A stretch of 64,000 bases of DNA, taken from a delta proteobacterium MLS_D. Its GTDB lineage: Bacteria > Desulfobacterota > Syntrophia > Syntrophales > UBA2210. The notes under the pieces were generated by a model. It was not told the DNA's origin and ran no database searches. It saw nothing but the letters and a program-made list of their open reading frames with translations. The DNA lies in the NCBI GenBank assembly GCA_002030015.1, contig LQBH01000046.1, positions 50,565 through 114,564 on the forward strand, read 5' to 3'. This document shows, piece by piece, positions 35,846 through 44,624 of the stretch (position 1 is the stretch's first letter; each line of letters opens with the position of its first letter). Position numbers and translations under genes: made by a program.

Positions 35846-37765
35846 GTGACGACCATTTTGAACGGGCAGCGGGCTCACAGGATGCTGAACCGGGGATATG
35901 ACAGCGATCCCGATTTCAGGCGGCCGGTACTCGACATTCCATCGGAGAAGGGCGAACGATTCTTCAAGCGATTGCGTTTTCTCTACGGAACCCGGAAGGC
36001 GCGGCAGGCGATGCCCGAACTCCTGCGTCTCATGAAGGTTCATCACGCCCATAAACGAGAAGAATGCATCAAGGCGGAAGCGGGATTTCATCCGGAAAAC
36101 CGCTTCAGCGAGCGGGACATGATTCTCATCACCTACGGCGACATGATCAGGGCGGAGGAGCGTTCCCCCCTGGCCGCCCTGGCCAACTTTCTGTCCGCCC
36201 TGCGGCACCGGGCACCCGTATTCAACACCATTCACATACTGCCATTTTTCCCCTATTCTTCGGACAGGGGATTCTCCGTCGTGGACTACCGTTCAGTCGA
36301 TCGACGGCTCGGTTCATGGGATGACATCGTCCGGATCGGTTCGACGTTCCGCCTCATGTTTGACGGTGTGTTCAACCACGCGTCGTCCCGGAGCGTTCCC
36401 ATACAGGAAATGTTGAGCGGCAATCCCGAGTACCGCGATTATGCCATAACATTCACGTCGAAGGACGAATTGACGCCGGAACAGAAAAAAATTTTGAGGC
36501 GTCCCCGCACCAGTGACATCCTCACGATGTTTCACACGCTTGACGGCCCGATCTGGGCCTGGACCACCTTTTCGCCGGACCAGATCGACCTCAATTACCG
36601 CAATCCCCGTGTTCTGCTGAGCGTCATAGAAACGCTGCTGCTGTATGTACGGAAAGGCGCCGACCTGATCAGGCTCGACGCGGTGACCTATTTCTGGTGG
36701 GAGTCGGGCACGTCCGGCGCGAATCTCGAACAGACCCATGAAATTATAAAACTCTTTCGGGACGTGCTCGATGTAGCCGCTCCCCACGTGGGCCTGGTCA
36801 CGGAAACCAATGTTCCGTACTACGAAAATATTTCGTATTTCGGTGAGGGCAGCGACGAGGCGCAGGTTATTTATAATTTTTCACTGCCTCCCCTGGTGCT
36901 GCACGCCTTCTACCGCGGCGACGCGACGTACCTGACGGGGTGGGCCGAGGCACTGGCCTATCCCTCCGAAACCTCGACGTACCTGAACATACTCGACACC
37001 CACGACGGGATCGGTCTTCCCGGCGCCCAGGGTATCCTCCCGGAGGAGGAAATCGACTTTCTCATATCCCGCGCCCGGGAGCACGGCGCATTTATTTCGT
37101 ACAGGTCAGTTGAGGGGAAGGGGCAGATGCCCTACGAAATCAACACCACCTGGTACAGCGCCCTGAACCTGGACACTGTGGACGAGGACAGGGCGTTCCA
37201 GGTCAGAAGATTCGTGGCGTCCCGCAGCATAGCCCTCGCTCTTCGGGGAATTCCGGGAATATATCTTCACGGACTCATCGGAAGCCGCAACGACGTGCAA
37301 CTGGCGCTTCGAACCAAGGTGAAGCGTGATGTTAACCGTGCCGTGATTACCGAATCATATCTTGCCCGCATGCTTGTCGAACCGGGTTCCAAGCTTCACC
37401 GTATCATCGATCACCTGGGCCGCCTGCTGGAACTCCGCGTCAGTCACCGGGCCTTTCATCCACGGGGAGACCAGCGGGTTCTTTCTCTCTCAAGTGACGT
37501 GTTCGCGCTGCTCCGTACATCGCCGGAAGGCGACGAGCATATACTGGCCGTAACCAATGTGACGGATCATGCCAGCAGGGTCGAGTTTTCCTGTCGAGAT
37601 CTCGGCATCGAGGAAACCCAGTGGTATGACATGATGGCCGGGCGGGGATGGATGGCGCGGGACGGCATCGTTTCAATCAATCTGGAACCCTACGACGTCC
37701 TGTGGCTCGCCCCCTTCGGCGAGCTGGAACGGGATATAGAATCCGACCAGTCGATGGCCGAGTGA
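35846..37765 (+). CDS. GH13 (subfamily 18-like) sugar phosphorylase / amylase-fold enzyme
   Basis: 639 residues. A (beta/alpha)8 glycoside hydrolase of the sucrose phosphorylase type: HILPFFPYSSDRGFSVVDY, FDGVFNHAS, nucleophile Asp in LIRLDAVTYFWW, acid/base Glu in LVTETNVPY, and LDTHDGIGLPG. In the family, sucrose, sucrose-6-phosphate and glucosylglycerate phosphorylases share this layout; the greater length (sucrose phosphorylase is about 490-500) with a roughly 110-residue N-terminal extension fits the glucosylglycerate group better, but that is an inference. The start GTG 35846 has a near-perfect AGGAGGA site. It starts about 60 bases after the oxidoreductase stop. Confidence 0.87.
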   Translation: MTTILNGQRAHRMLNRGYDSDPDFRRPVLDIPSEKGERFFKRLRFLYGTRKARQAMPELLRLMKVHHAHKREECIKAEAGFHPENRFSERDMILITYGDMIRAEERSPLAALANFLSALRHRAPVFNTIHILPFFPYSSDRGFSVVDYRSVDRRLGSWDDIVRIGSTFRLMFDGVFNHASSRSVPIQEMLSGNPEYRDYAITFTSKDELTPEQKKILRRPRTSDILTMFHTLDGPIWAWTTFSPDQIDLNYRNPRVLLSVIETLLLYVRKGADLIRLDAVTYFWWESGTSGANLEQTHEIIKLFRDVLDVAAPHVGLVTETNVPYYENISYFGEGSDEAQVIYNFSLPPLVLHAFYRGDATYLTGWAEALAYPSETSTYLNILDTHDGIGLPGAQGILPEEEIDFLISRAREHGAFISYRSVEGKGQMPYEINTTWYSALNLDTVDEDRAFQVRRFVASRSIALALRGIPGIYLHGLIGSRNDVQLALRTKVKRDVNRAVITESYLARMLVEPGSKLHRIIDHLGRLLELRVSHRAFHPRGDQRVLSLSSDVFALLRTSPEGDEHILAVTNVTDHASRVEFSCRDLGIEETQWYDMMAGRGWMARDGIVSINLEPYDVLWLAPFGELERDIESDQSMAE

Positions 37766-37819
37766 TCCACGACGCCGACCGGTGTGCTGAAACTCCGACG
37801 GTGAAGGGAGGAATTCCGC

Positions 37820-39142
37820 GTGTGTGATACCCTGGTGGCTCTCGGAGAAACAACGAGGGGCGGTGTGACGCTCTTTGCGAAAAACAGCGATCGCGAACCC
37901 GACGAGGTGCAAAACGTGGAAGTTGTTCCCGCCGGAGACCACGAGCCGGGTTCGCTTGTCCGGTGCACATGTCTCTCGATTCCACAGGCCGAGCACACCT
38001 TCAGGGTTCTTCTCTGTCGTCCCTTTCACATGTTCGGAGCCGAAATGGGCGTCAACGAACACGGCGTCGTCATCGGGAACGAGGCCCTTTTTACCAGGGA
38101 GAAACCGGCGAAGACGGGTCTCACCGGCATGGACCTGCTGCGACTTGCCCTGGAGCGCAGCGAGAGCGCCCGCAGGGCGCTCGGCACGATTATCGGCCTG
38201 CTTGAAACCCACGGTCAGGGCGGGAACTGCGGTTACCGCGCACCTTTCTTCTACATGAACGGGTTTCTTATCGCCGACACACGCGAAGCCTATGTGCTCG
38301 AAACGGTTCATTCCTGGTGGGCCTGGAAAAGGATCGATTCCTCCTGGAGCATCTCCAACATCATATCCCTCGAAGACGATTTCGACGACTGTTCCCCCGG
38401 CCTTGTGGACAACGCCGTGAAAAAAGGCTGGTGCCGAAGCGCGAAGGACTTCAATTTCCGGAAATGCTACACCGGCAGGCTCATAACCGCGGGCGCCGCG
38501 TCGCGTGCGCGCGAGCGTTGTTCCCGCGAATTGTTGCAGCGGGGCGGAAGGAACCCGCTGACGACGATTGATTTCATGCAGTTTCTCAGGCATCACGGCG
38601 ACCGGGAAGACTTCCGGCCTCACAGGCACGGCGGAACGCTCTGCATGCACGCGGCCGATCCCTTTATACGGCGGAACCAGACCGTCGGTTCGCTGGTGGC
38701 GGGTATCGGGGAATCAGGCATCCGCTGTTACGTGACGGGGGCCTCAAATCCCTGCCTGAGTTCCTTCTTCCCGGTTTTTGGTGAAGGGACGGGAATGCCC
38801 ACCGACTATGTTTCCGGTGGCGCCGCTTACGACGAACGTTCCTGGTGGTGGAAATCCGAGCGGCTGCACCGCCGGGCGCTTCGATGCTGGCCGGCGGCCC
38901 TGGCGGAGATGGAACGTCTTCGGGGACCGCTGGAGGAAGAGATGGCGTTAACCCTCGAAGGAGCCGTTCCACTGAACGAGGAAACGATGGACGGGTATTT
39001 CGAACGGGCGAGCGGCATCGTCGAACAGTGGGGCGCGCGCCTGGAAAAAATGCACGAATCACGGACGGGTTTCTGCTACCGCCATTACTGGAACAGGTAC
39101 GACAAGAGAAACGGCATAAAGGGTAGTGCCGCTGCCGGCTGA
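37820..39142 (+). CDS. C69 family dipeptidase / secernin-like N-terminal-nucleophile hydrolase
   Basis: 440 residues. After loss of the initiator Met, Cys2 of MCDTLVALG becomes the N-terminal nucleophile, as in peptidase family C69 and secernins. The conserved FAKNSDREPDEVQ and MGVNEHGVVIGNEA segments support this. The GTG start at 37820 is required to place Cys next to the initiator and has a GGGAGGA site. Family members cleave dipeptides or have undefined amidase roles. It follows the GH13 gene by 54 bases. No signal peptide, so cytoplasmic. Confidence 0.88.
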   Translation: MCDTLVALGETTRGGVTLFAKNSDREPDEVQNVEVVPAGDHEPGSLVRCTCLSIPQAEHTFRVLLCRPFHMFGAEMGVNEHGVVIGNEALFTREKPAKTGLTGMDLLRLALERSESARRALGTIIGLLETHGQGGNCGYRAPFFYMNGFLIADTREAYVLETVHSWWAWKRIDSSWSISNIISLEDDFDDCSPGLVDNAVKKGWCRSAKDFNFRKCYTGRLITAGAASRARERCSRELLQRGGRNPLTTIDFMQFLRHHGDREDFRPHRHGGTLCMHAADPFIRRNQTVGSLVAGIGESGIRCYVTGASNPCLSSFFPVFGEGTGMPTDYVSGGAAYDERSWWWKSERLHRRALRCWPAALAEMERLRGPLEEEMALTLEGAVPLNEETMDGYFERASGIVEQWGARLEKMHESRTGFCYRHYWNRYDKRNGIKGSAAAG

Positions 39143-39170
39143 CACGCGTCCGCGTTATGCCGCAGCGACG

Positions 39171-40148
39171 TCAGAAAAGGGGGAATTCATCGCCGATCGC
39201 GGGCACATGGACAGATCCCGGGAGGTTTTCCCCGTTCCAGATCTTTTGCGCCTCTTCGGTCCATTGCTCGTCGGTCCAGCCCCATCCGGGGTTTCCTTCA
39301 CCGTCTTCATGACCACTCATGTGCACCAGAAGCGTCCGCCGCGGCTCAATGGCGGCGGCGTACTTTCGCACGGTATTGAAAGAGAGGTGCCCCGTGTTGA
39401 ATCCCCGGACTGTTTCCGTATTCCAGCTGAAGCAGTCGATGAACAGGTAGTCGGCTCCCGAGATGAGCGTAACCGCCTCTTCCCGCTCGGGCGTGTCCGG
39501 GTCGAGAATCCAGTCGTTGGAACCGTCGGCGTCCCAGAGCAGGACCGCCTTTTTGCCCCCCGCTTCCACGACGAAAAAAGCCGAGCAATAAAGGCGATCC
39601 TTGAAATTTGCGGGATCGATGTCGGCCGTGACATGCGAGACAGCCACGGGAGTGATTTTCAGGCCCGTCACCTCCAGTGGAACCGGATCAAGAATAGAAC
39701 CCGGGTGCGACGCTTCGTTCGTATTATGGGGCAGCAGATGACGGTACCACTCGTAAGAATAGTTTTTCTGCAGCCACCTCGCCGTTCCGTTACGGCACCA
39801 GGTCGGTATTTTTGTGTATTTTTCGCCCCGCCTGAATGCCGTTCTTCGAGCTGTTTCGCCGAGCCGGTTGATCTCCAGCGTGTGATCGGGATGCCAGTGA
39901 CTGAGAAGGAGCTGGTCGATGCGTGCTTCGTCGGGATTAAAATAATTGCACAGGCTGGTGTTGACGCCGAGCCCGATATCCACCAGGGCATGCCAGGTGA
40001 TGCGGTCCGTGCGGGGATCGCCGCCGACGATGGAAACCGACGTGTTGGCCCTATGTTTTTTCTCGCGGCATCGGGCGCAGGAACAACCAAATTCGCGGAG
40101 AAAGGCGTGTCCCAAACCGTTGACCACCAGGCGGTATCGTGAAATCAT
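39171..40148 (-). CDS. Metallo-beta-lactamase-fold hydrolase, PhnP-like
   Basis: 325 residues. The N-terminal Cys22-x-Cys24-x-x-Cys27 cluster resembles the structural zinc site of PhnP-type phosphodiesterases, and SHWHPDH (His84, His86, Asp88, His89) is the catalytic metal motif. Later histidines occur in VAVSHVTAD and the HMSGHED region near the end, giving the usual di-metal set. PhnP acts on cyclic phosphodiesters, but related proteins have other substrates; there are no phosphonate genes nearby. The minus-strand reading is convincing because the overlapping plus-strand frame lacks such motifs. Confidence 0.85.
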   Translation of the reverse strand: MISRYRLVVNGLGHAFLREFGCSCARCREKKHRANTSVSIVGGDPRTDRITWHALVDIGLGVNTSLCNYFNPDEARIDQLLLSHWHPDHTLEINRLGETARRTAFRRGEKYTKIPTWCRNGTARWLQKNYSYEWYRHLLPHNTNEASHPGSILDPVPLEVTGLKITPVAVSHVTADIDPANFKDRLYCSAFFVVEAGGKKAVLLWDADGSNDWILDPDTPEREEAVTLISGADYLFIDCFSWNTETVRGFNTGHLSFNTVRKYAAAIEPRRTLLVHMSGHEDGEGNPGWGWTDEQWTEEAQKIWNGENLPGSVHVPAIGDEFPLF

Positions 40149-40276
40149 TATGTCGTTATCCTCCTTGGTGATGAAGCGAGAAAAAAGAACACACCCCCGA
40201 ACTGATACAAGAGCGCGTAACGGACCTGATCGCCGCCGTCATGACGTGAATCTATGTTTGCGGCAAAAAGTCTCCG

Positions 40277-40654
40277 TCATGCCGAAAGTATCTCATTTAT
40301 TTTCGCCATCAGTTCATCGGCAACGATGGGTTTGGCGATGAACGTGCGGTTGCCGAGCATGCCGTGGCTGCCGCGTATTTCATCCTTACTGATAACGGCG
40401 GTCACGAATATGATGGGAATGTCCCGCGTTAAGGGATCCTCAAGCAGATCTTCCGCCACATCTGATCCGGACATGCCCGGCATGACGATGTCGAGCAGAA
40501 TAAGAGCGGGCTTTTCAGTTCGTGCCAGCTTCAGTCCCGTCTGTCCGTCGGTGGCCGTCAATACCTGGTAGGAACTCCTGGATTCGATTATTCGCTTCAC
40601 GACATTCACATAGGGTACCTCGTCATCGACGACCAGAATTTTTTTCGTTTCCAT
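40277..40654 (-). CDS. Single-domain response regulator
   Basis: 125 residues, a stand-alone receiver domain. Acidic pocket VVDDE at the N-terminus, phosphoacceptor Asp55 in LILLDIVMPGMSG, and the conserved Lys in FIAKPI. It has no output domain, so it probably signals by protein contact (CheY-like) or as a phosphorelay step. Strong ribosome site (AAGGAGGCG). It lies just downstream of a second receiver gene in the same direction (41 bases between stop and start). No partner kinase is adjacent; the six-PAS kinase at 44625 is the nearest candidate. Confidence 0.92.
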   Translation of the reverse strand: METKKILVVDDEVPYVNVVKRIIESRSSYQVLTATDGQTGLKLARTEKPALILLDIVMPGMSGSDVAEDLLEDPLTRDIPIIFVTAVISKDEIRGSHGMLGNRTFIAKPIVADELMAKINEILSA

Positions 40655-40695
40655 AACGCGCCTCCTTGATTGTAGCGTGGGCAGGGCCCGCTGGT

Positions 40696-41064
40696 TTACG
40701 CCTGTTTCGATCCCAGTTGTTTTGATATCGATGCATCAACATCTCCGAGATTGAAGGGTTTGGTAATAAAATCATCGGCTCCCGATGCAAGGGTTGCTTG
40801 GATCATCGATTCATCGATTACGGCGGTCAGCATGATGACTACTGTTTCGGGGCGGAATTCCTTGATGGCTTTCAGGACTTCGATTCCCCCCATACCGGGC
40901 ATTATGTGATCGAGCAGAACCACGTCCGGTTCAATTGCTTGCGCTTCCCGAATTGCCTCCACGCCGTTTGTCGCCGTGAAAACGTCGTATCCTTTCGATT
41001 CGAGATATTGACCCAGAAGACGTATGATCTGAATTTCGTCGTCCACGATGAGTATTTTTATCAT
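40696..41064 (-). CDS. Single-domain response regulator
   Basis: 122 residues, receiver domain only: ILIVDDE, phosphoacceptor Asp52 in VVLLDHIMPGMGG and Lys in FITKPFNLGD. Similar to but clearly not a recent copy of the neighbouring receiver at 40277 (different loops and ends). A GGAGGGAG ribosome site precedes ATG 41064. The two are likely expressed together from a promoter between here and the repeat element at 41131. Confidence 0.92.
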   Translation of the reverse strand: MIKILIVDDEIQIIRLLGQYLESKGYDVFTATNGVEAIREAQAIEPDVVLLDHIMPGMGGIEVLKAIKEFRPETVVIMLTAVIDESMIQATLASGADDFITKPFNLGDVDASISKQLGSKQA

Positions 41065-41130
41065 ACTCCCTCCGTTACTTCCTTTTATTACTACCGTTTT
41101 TTCATTGCCGTGTCGATAAAAAACATTATT

Positions 41131-41705
41131 CCGGAATCCGCGATTGGTTCAGCCCGTTTACGGTACAGACAGTTCAACACCCCGTTTATTCGGCGAGATA
41201 TGTGTTGCCCGATGCACATTCAGACCGAACCACCAGGGTTGCTGTAATGACAGACCAGGCTGAAGCACCCATGAACTGTTCCACCGCGAAAGAGGAAGCG
41301 CCCCCTCCCCTTGCTCCCCTCCCTCCGGGGGAGGGGAAAAGATATAGTCGGTTCCTGCCTGCCCGGTCTATCCTTCGACGGAGCTCTACCCCTTCGGGGC
41401 ACGCGAGGATGACCGGGTTATTGGTTATCCCCTCCCCCGTGAAGGGGGAGGGTCAGGGTGGGGGTGAAAGAGCAGGCGTGAATGGTGGCGCGAAACCTGC
41501 AGAAACATTCTCTCTGATGGAGCCACCCCCTCCCCTTCATCCCCTCCCTCCAGGGGAGGGGACAATGGTTTGGACAGACTCTCCCTCCCGGGGAGGGGAC
41601 AGAGAAAAGGTGGCCCATCGCCCATAGCATCTCTTTACTATGCTTCGACGTTGCCTATTGATGACTCGATATTTTTCTCTGCAGACAATCAATCACGGAT
41701 TTTGG
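41131..41705. mobile_element. MITE-like element, copy A (575 bp)
   Basis: Ends in imperfect inverted repeats, CCGGAATCCGCGATTG at 41131-41146 and CAATCACGGATTTTGG at 41690-41705 (13 of 16 match). Internal blocks match the opposite-strand sequence of copy B (57038-57473): a block holding CATTCAGACCGAACC near 41217, the GGCCCATCGCCCATAG block near 41611, and a TGACTCGAT...CTCT.CAG block near 41661. Between them lie several C-rich/G-rich hairpin modules of the form CCCCTCCC...GGGGAGGGG. Reading frames inside (proline/glycine-rich, PLPPGEG) are not genes. No transposase is encoded. It fills the gap between the receivers and the thiolase gene. Confidence 0.72.
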
Positions 41706-41720
41706 GTAGTGTCTATTGTC

Positions 41721-41749
41721 TTGCCATCGGACGTCAATATTGGTAAAAA
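41721..41749 (+). promoter_or_regulatory. Candidate promoter for thiolase, just outside the MITE-like element
   Basis: TTGCCA (41721-41726) and TAAAAA (41744-41749) with a 17-base spacer, 16 bases beyond the right end of the MITE-like element. The -10 box is weak. It would give a transcript with a leader of about 130 bases before the thiolase start at 41886. Confidence 0.3.
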
Positions 41750-41885
41750 GACGCACGTTTCGTCGCCCGGAATCGGGTGATCTATGGTCGCCCGCCGGAG
41801 ACGTGCCGGGGTCTGAATCTAATCCGCCCGCACCGAACCTTTCCAGATCCCGGAAAAAAATTACCGAGACAGGAGAAGAACCATC

Positions 41886-43076
41886 ATGAGAGAAGTTGTC
41901 ATTGTCAGTGGAGCGAGAACCGCAATCGGAAATTACCTGGGGTCGCTGGCGGGTATAAACGCCGTGCAGCTGGGCATCATCGCCCTGAAAGGCGCCGTCG
42001 AAAAGGCGGGAATCGACAAGAACAGCATTCAGGAACTCGCGGCCGGCCATGTCAACCAGGCCGGGTCTCCCGGGAACACGGCGCGTCACATCGCCATGGG
42101 ATTCGAACTTCCCGCCGAATCGTTTGCCTTTACGGTTCACCAGCAGTGCGCCTCGTCCATGCGCGCCGCGGAGATTCTTTCCCAGGACATCATGCTGGGA
42201 AAGATAGATATCGGTGCTGTCGTGGGAGTGGAAAGCATGAGCACCGCGCCGTACCTGCTTTTCGGCGCCCGCAAGGGGTACAGGCTGGGGGATGCTGAAA
42301 CCGTGCAGGATAGTTTGATGATCGGCGGACTCGTGGACGCCCTGCTCGGCTATCACATGGGCATCACGGCGGACAACATAGCCGACATGTATAATATTTC
42401 CCGGGAGGAACAGGACGAGTACGCGCTCATGAGCCATCAACGGGCCTGCAACGCCATCGACAAGGGCTGGTTCAGGGACGAGATCGTTCCCGTCGAGATC
42501 AAAACAAGAAAAGGCACGGCGGTTTTCGATACGGACGAACATCCCCGGTCCGACACCACCCTGGAGACACTCGCCAAACTGAAACCGGCTTTTAAAAAGG
42601 ACGGAAGGGTAACGGCGGGCAACGCGTCAGGGTTGAACGATGCCGGTTCCTCGATGATTCTCATGGCGGCTGAAATCGCTGAAAAGATGGGCGTCAAGCC
42701 GCTCGCCCGTGTCGTCGCCTCCGCCCCCGGCTCCGTGGAACCCCGTATCATGGGAATGGGCGTTGTTCCCGCCGTCCGCAACGCGCTGAAATTCGCCGAT
42801 CTTTCCCTGGATCAGATTGATTACTGGGAGCTGAACGAGGCCTTCGCGGCGCAGGTGCTCGGGGTAAACCGGGAACTGAAAATTGACCTGGACCGGGTGA
42901 ACGCCGTCGGGTCGGGTATAGCGCTCGGCCATCCCGTGGGCGCAACCGGCGCGAGAATCATTATCACCATGATAAACGAGATGAAGCGGCGGAATGCCCG
43001 GTACGGCTGTGCGTCTCTCTGCGCCAGCGGCGGTCCCGCCCATGCTTTCATCGTCGAGCTTCTCGACCGCGGATGA
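41886..43076 (+). CDS. Thiolase family acetyl-CoA acyltransferase
   Basis: 396 residues. Condenses or cleaves acyl-CoA. Nucleophile Cys88 in VHQQCASSM, NEAFAAQ active-site loop, GHPVGATGAR with the catalytic His, and the second catalytic Cys in SLCASGGPAHA. That last motif departs from the usual C-x-G-G-G-x-G by replacing glycines, although the cysteine is kept. Length is typical. The ribosome site is GGAGAAG. A crotonase-fold protein follows on the same strand; together they suit beta-oxidation or its reversal, but no dehydrogenase is adjacent. Confidence 0.92.
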   Translation: MREVVIVSGARTAIGNYLGSLAGINAVQLGIIALKGAVEKAGIDKNSIQELAAGHVNQAGSPGNTARHIAMGFELPAESFAFTVHQQCASSMRAAEILSQDIMLGKIDIGAVVGVESMSTAPYLLFGARKGYRLGDAETVQDSLMIGGLVDALLGYHMGITADNIADMYNISREEQDEYALMSHQRACNAIDKGWFRDEIVPVEIKTRKGTAVFDTDEHPRSDTTLETLAKLKPAFKKDGRVTAGNASGLNDAGSSMILMAAEIAEKMGVKPLARVVASAPGSVEPRIMGMGVVPAVRNALKFADLSLDQIDYWELNEAFAAQVLGVNRELKIDLDRVNAVGSGIALGHPVGATGARIIITMINEMKRRNARYGCASLCASGGPAHAFIVELLDRG

Positions 43077-43420
43077 TGAGTTCACCGGCGAAGGGCGTGA
43101 AGGGTATAGCCCTTCACGCCCGGCCGGCTGTATTATTCAGGGCGCCGTCGGCAGGGGCCGACTGTGTATTTCACGAAAACCGGAGGTGATGTGAACCGGG
43201 GGTATTCGTGGATCTGTTACGCCTGTTCCCAGCCGTCGGGGCGGTTGCTGTCGTTTTTGTCATGTTTCCGGCCGACGTGCCGGGGTTCCAGACGCCGGCC
43301 CTCCTTTTAAAAAACAGCTTCTGACCGCCGGTGAACAGAAAAACGACCTGCGGGCGCTCGGCGAAAGCGGGCGCATTCTTCCCACATAGATCTTTTCACC
43401 GGAGACAGAAGGGAAATTCC
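43077..43420. other. Intergenic stretch between thiolase and crotonase genes
   Basis: 344 bases. It holds a strong 12-bp hairpin at 43093-43121 (listed separately). A short frame at 43208-43324 (GTG start, 38 residues, hydrophobic centre GAVAVVFVMF) could encode a tiny membrane peptide, but codon evidence is too slight to call it. Nothing else was recognised. Confidence 0.35.
43093..43121. terminator. Perfect 12-bp hairpin after the thiolase gene
   Basis: GGGCGTGAAGGG (43093-43104), a five-base loop and CCCTTCACGCCC (43110-43121) lie 17 bases after the thiolase stop. A strong stem in terminator position but with no T-run after it; it may act as a 3' stabiliser or with Rho. Confidence 0.5.
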
Positions 43421-44131
43421 ATGGCCCTGGTTGAGTGGAAACGTGATGACACTGTTGCCGTTCTCATCATGAAGAACGGCGAGAACCGTCTGAACCTGTC
43501 GTTCTGTAACGAAATGCTTGCGGTGCTGGACGACATCGAGCGCACCACGGACGCAACGGCACTGGTGGTAACGTCGTCGGACGCGAAAATCTGGTGCAAC
43601 GGCATGGATCTGGAATGGCTGCTGCCGGCGATAGAGAGAAAAGACCCCGACGTTGAGCGCTTTTTCGAGTCACAGGACAGGCTGATGCGGCGGATCACGT
43701 TTTTTCCCATGATCACCGTGGCGGCCCTGACGGGACACGCCTTCGCGGCGGGCGCCATACTGGCCTGCGCCTTCGATTTCCGGTACATGCGCTCCGACCG
43801 CGGATTTTTCTGTTTTCCCGAGGTTGACCTGAAGATACCCTTCCTTCCCTACATGGACGCCCTGATCCGCCGGGCCTTTCCGATGGACAAGGCTTTGGAG
43901 GCGCAACTCACGGGACGGCGGTTCACGGCGGCCGACCTGGAGCGGTCGGGCGTTATCCGGCGGGCCTGTCCTTCGACGGAGGAGACACTGCGGGAGGCGG
44001 TGGACTGGGCGAAAACCCTGAACAAGGGACGGGACATCGTCGGCGCGATAAAAAATACCATGAACGCTGCTATAGCGCACCTCATGGATGATGCCGAACG
44101 GCGAGAGCCGGGCGGTGATTTCTCCGGTTGA
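43421..44131 (+). CDS. Enoyl-CoA hydratase/isomerase (crotonase) family protein
   Basis: 236 residues. Crotonase-fold: the CoA/oxyanion-hole segments are ALVVTSSDAKIWCNGMDLEWL (residues about 45-65) and ALTGHAFAAGAILACAFDFRYM (about 98-120). The glutamates used by true hydratases (expected in the E-x-x-x-G-x and FPE positions) are only partly visible: CFPEVDLKIPF keeps a Glu, while the first site is not obvious, so isomerase or other crotonase activity is possible. Start at ATG 43421 with AGAAGGGAAATTCC upstream. The gene stands 345 bases after the thiolase. Confidence 0.85.
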   Translation: MALVEWKRDDTVAVLIMKNGENRLNLSFCNEMLAVLDDIERTTDATALVVTSSDAKIWCNGMDLEWLLPAIERKDPDVERFFESQDRLMRRITFFPMITVAALTGHAFAAGAILACAFDFRYMRSDRGFFCFPEVDLKIPFLPYMDALIRRAFPMDKALEAQLTGRRFTAADLERSGVIRRACPSTEETLREAVDWAKTLNKGRDIVGAIKNTMNAAIAHLMDDAERREPGGDFSG

Positions 44132-44624
44132 ATCTCGCAGACCGGGTCAATTACAGACTCGAGCGGCCGGTTGTTCAAAAAAATTTTTATTTTGCCGCAT
44201 ACCTCTGTCACCTCGGCATAATTCCCTTTTCTGTCATTCCGGGCAAGCAAAGTGCGACCCGGAATCCAGAAAGTATCTGAAAACACTGGATGCACCGCAT
44301 AGCGGCATTAAAACCGGATCGGGCCTGCCCCGGACCTGATCCGGGGTCCGGCATGACGGTATTGAAGCCGGAGAGAATTGTTAAACCCTCTCTCACTGTC
44401 GCCGGTTTTCTTCAGGAATTCCTGTTTTCCCCGCAGAGCGGTATTTATTCCGCGAAGCGAAAAAAATATAATCAGGTTTGGCCGTTTTTTGACCGATATA
44501 ATTGACAGGAGCCGATTATTGTGTACTGACTGTGTTGAAGGTTGACCGTGAGCGCCGGCTGAAGATCACGAGACTTCGAAAAATTAATCTTTTCCCTGCC
44601 GGCAAAGCTGAAACGGGGTTTGAT
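44132..44624. other. Intergenic region with a 125-bp palindromic element and possible -10 boxes
   Basis: 493 bases before the multi-PAS kinase. It contains the small inverted-repeat element at 44233-44357 (listed separately) and two TATAAT boxes (44467-44472 and 44497-44502) without good -35 partners. The frame of the kinase stays open back to 44502, but the stretch before ATG 44625 is basic and not domain-like. Confidence 0.4.
44233..44357. repeat. Short palindromic MITE-like element (125 bp)
   Basis: The outer ends GTCATTCCGG (44233-44242) and CCGGCATGAC (44348-44357) are inverted repeats (9 of 10). Inside are two further perfect hairpins: ATTCCGGG / CCCGGAAT (44236-44243, 44258-44265) and CCCCGGA / TCCGGGG (44328-44334, 44340-44346). 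The layout is that of a small non-autonomous or extragenic palindromic element. One copy only in this window. Confidence 0.6.

Noticed and set aside
39126..40142. 338-residue plus-strand frame opposite the PhnP-like hydrolase
   Set aside because: Lacks any motif; the minus strand has the SHWHPDH site and a normal family length.
41202..41630. Several overlapping proline/glycine-rich reading frames on both strands
   Set aside because: They lie inside the MITE-like element and result from CCCCTCCC/GGGGAGGGG modules; frames are open on both strands, with no domain-like sequence.
41655..42542. 295-residue minus-strand frame over the MITE end and thiolase start
   Set aside because: Shadow of the thiolase gene; begins inside a repeat and has no domain.
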